From Deltaproteobacteria bacterium UBA4427 (GTDB taxonomy: Bacteria > Myxococcota_A > UBA9160 > UBA4427): a DNA stretch of 24,291 nucleotides. The notes under the pieces were generated by a model. It saw only the letters and a program-made list of their open reading frames with translations, had not been told where the DNA came from and searched no databases. The stretch covers positions 1-24,291 of the forward strand of contig DGPZ01000006.1 in the NCBI GenBank assembly GCA_002390675.1, read 5' to 3'. Made by a program: the position numbers and the translations under genes. Shown here in pieces: positions 23,414 to 24,291 of this stretch. Each line of letters begins with the position of its first letter. Within the stretch, counting starts at the first letter, position 1.

Positions 23414-24291
23414 ATGGCACTCGACATCTACTACGACAAGGATGCGGATCTTGGACGAATTCAGTCCAAGAAGGTCGCGATTATCGGTTACGGGAGCCAG
23501 GGCCACGCCCATGCCCAGAACCTTCACAACTCCGGCGTCGAAGTCATCGTCGGCCTCCGCAAGGGCTCGTCGAGCTGGACGAAGGTCGAGGGAGCTGGAC
23601 TCCGCGTTGCGACCGTCGCCGAGGCTGCCCGCGAAGCCGATCTGATCATGCTGACGGTGCCGGACGAACTCTGCGCGGACATCTATCGGGATGAGATCGA
23701 GCCGAACCTAGAGGCGGGCAACTATCTCGCCGTCGCACATGGCTTCAACATTCACTTCGAAGCCGTCATCCCGCCGGCGAATGTGAACGTGATCATGATT
23801 GCGCCTAAGGGCCCCGGTCATACGGTTCGCGATCATTACGAGCAGGGTCGGGGCGTTCCGTGCCTGATCGCAGTGCATCAGGATCCGACGGGCGACGCCA
23901 AGCAGGTTGCTTTGGCCTATGCCTCCGCAATCGGTGGTGGCCGCTCGGGCATCATCGAGACGAACTTCCGCGAAGAGACCGAGACGGATCTCTTTGGCGA
24001 GCAGGCTGTGCTCTGTGGCGGCCTGACGTCTCTAATGCAGGCTGGCTTCGAGACCCTTGTTGAAGCCGGATACGCGCCGGAAATGGCATATTTCGAATGC
24101 ATCCATGAGACGAAGCTCATCATCGACCTGATCTATGAAGGCGGCATCGCCAACATGCGATACTCGATTTCGAACACAGCCGAATACGGCGACTTCGTGA
24201 GCGGACCCCGCGTGATCGACGCGGGCGTGAAGGCGCGCATGAAGGATGTTCTCACGGATATCCAGCAGGGCGAATTCGCGAAGCGCTTCAT
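23414..24291 (+). CDS. ilvC: Ketol-acid reductoisomerase, class I (3' end beyond the window)
   Basis: IlvC converts acetolactate and acetohydroxybutyrate into dihydroxy acids for valine, leucine and isoleucine synthesis, using NADPH and Mg2+. The window holds 292 codons; class I forms have about 330-340, so about 40 residues are cut off. The N-terminus 'MALDIYYDKDADLGRIQSKK' is typical. The Rossmann motif 'GYGSQGHAHA' (near 25-34) and the NADPH-selecting loop 'GLRKGSSSW' follow. 'GPGHTVR', 'ETDLFGEQAVLCGG' (first metal-binding Asp/Glu) and 'YEGGIANMRYSISNTAEYGD' mark the catalytic domain. GGGAGAG stands about 10 bases before the ATG. An in-frame ATG at 23348 would add 22 unconserved residues and is less likely. 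Confidence 0.96.
   Translation, partial: MALDIYYDKDADLGRIQSKKVAIIGYGSQGHAHAQNLHNSGVEVIVGLRKGSSSWTKVEGAGLRVATVAEAAREADLIMLTVPDELCADIYRDEIEPNLEAGNYLAVAHGFNIHFEAVIPPANVNVIMIAPKGPGHTVRDHYEQGRGVPCLIAVHQDPTGDAKQVALAYASAIGGGRSGIIETNFREETETDLFGEQAVLCGGLTSLMQAGFETLVEAGYAPEMAYFECIHETKLIIDLIYEGGIANMRYSISNTAEYGDFVSGPRVIDAGVKARMKDVLTDIQQGEFAKRF

Noticed and set aside
1..24291. CRISPR arrays, insertion sequences, prophage or defence genes
   Set aside because: No regularly spaced repeats, transposase motifs, terminal inverted repeats with flanking duplications, or phage genes were seen.

Overview
The window reads as a chromosomal segment of a moderately GC-rich Gram-negative bacterium. Most of it is housekeeping genes on the + strand. 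The order M23 peptidase, secA, argJ, rpsB, tsf, frr, uppS, dxr, rseP, tsaB resembles the translation/isoprenoid/envelope cluster of Deltaproteobacteria-type lineages (Desulfobacterota, Myxococcota and relatives), as far as I recall; I could not test the placement. RseP and UppS fit a cell with an outer membrane and a peptidoglycan wall.

Layout. 1-1063: the 3' part of tRNA-Lys(CUU), an SCP2-like protein gene, and tRNA-Asp(GUC). 1064-1472: non-coding and hairpin-rich. 1473-4946: a small minus-strand catabolic group with an MhpA-type flavoprotein hydroxylase and an acyl-CoA (malonyl-CoA-like) synthetase, separated by what looks like a decayed gene. 4947-5621: non-coding, with a strong + strand intrinsic terminator that ends no visible gene, so a small RNA gene is a candidate. 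5622-8829: divergent rarA (minus) and recN (plus), both genome maintenance. 9101-10439: an FHA-domain protein and a membrane-anchored M23 peptidase. 10742-14872: secA and argJ. 15244-23111: rpsB, tsf, frr, uppS, dxr, rseP and tsaB. 23414 to the end: the first 292 codons of ilvC.

How the genes work together. rpsB, tsf and frr supply ribosomal protein S2, EF-Ts and ribosome recycling factor. dxr (first committed MEP step) and uppS (C55 carrier) make the isoprenoid lipid carrier for the wall. rseP and secA serve membrane proteolysis and export, and tsaB serves tRNA t6A modification. argJ and ilvC are amino-acid biosynthesis.

Departures from expectation. pyrH is absent between tsf and frr, where a 417-bp hairpin-rich non-coding stretch lies instead. 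cdsA is absent between uppS and dxr, which overlap by 4 bp. Protein S2 has Ala/Pro-rich extensions at both ends. RseP appears to have three PDZ domains. A perfect 10-bp hairpin covers the best ribosome binding site of uppS. I see no CRISPR array, insertion sequence, prophage or defence system. There is no clear new multi-gene system; the best novelty candidates are RNA elements in the intergenic regions.
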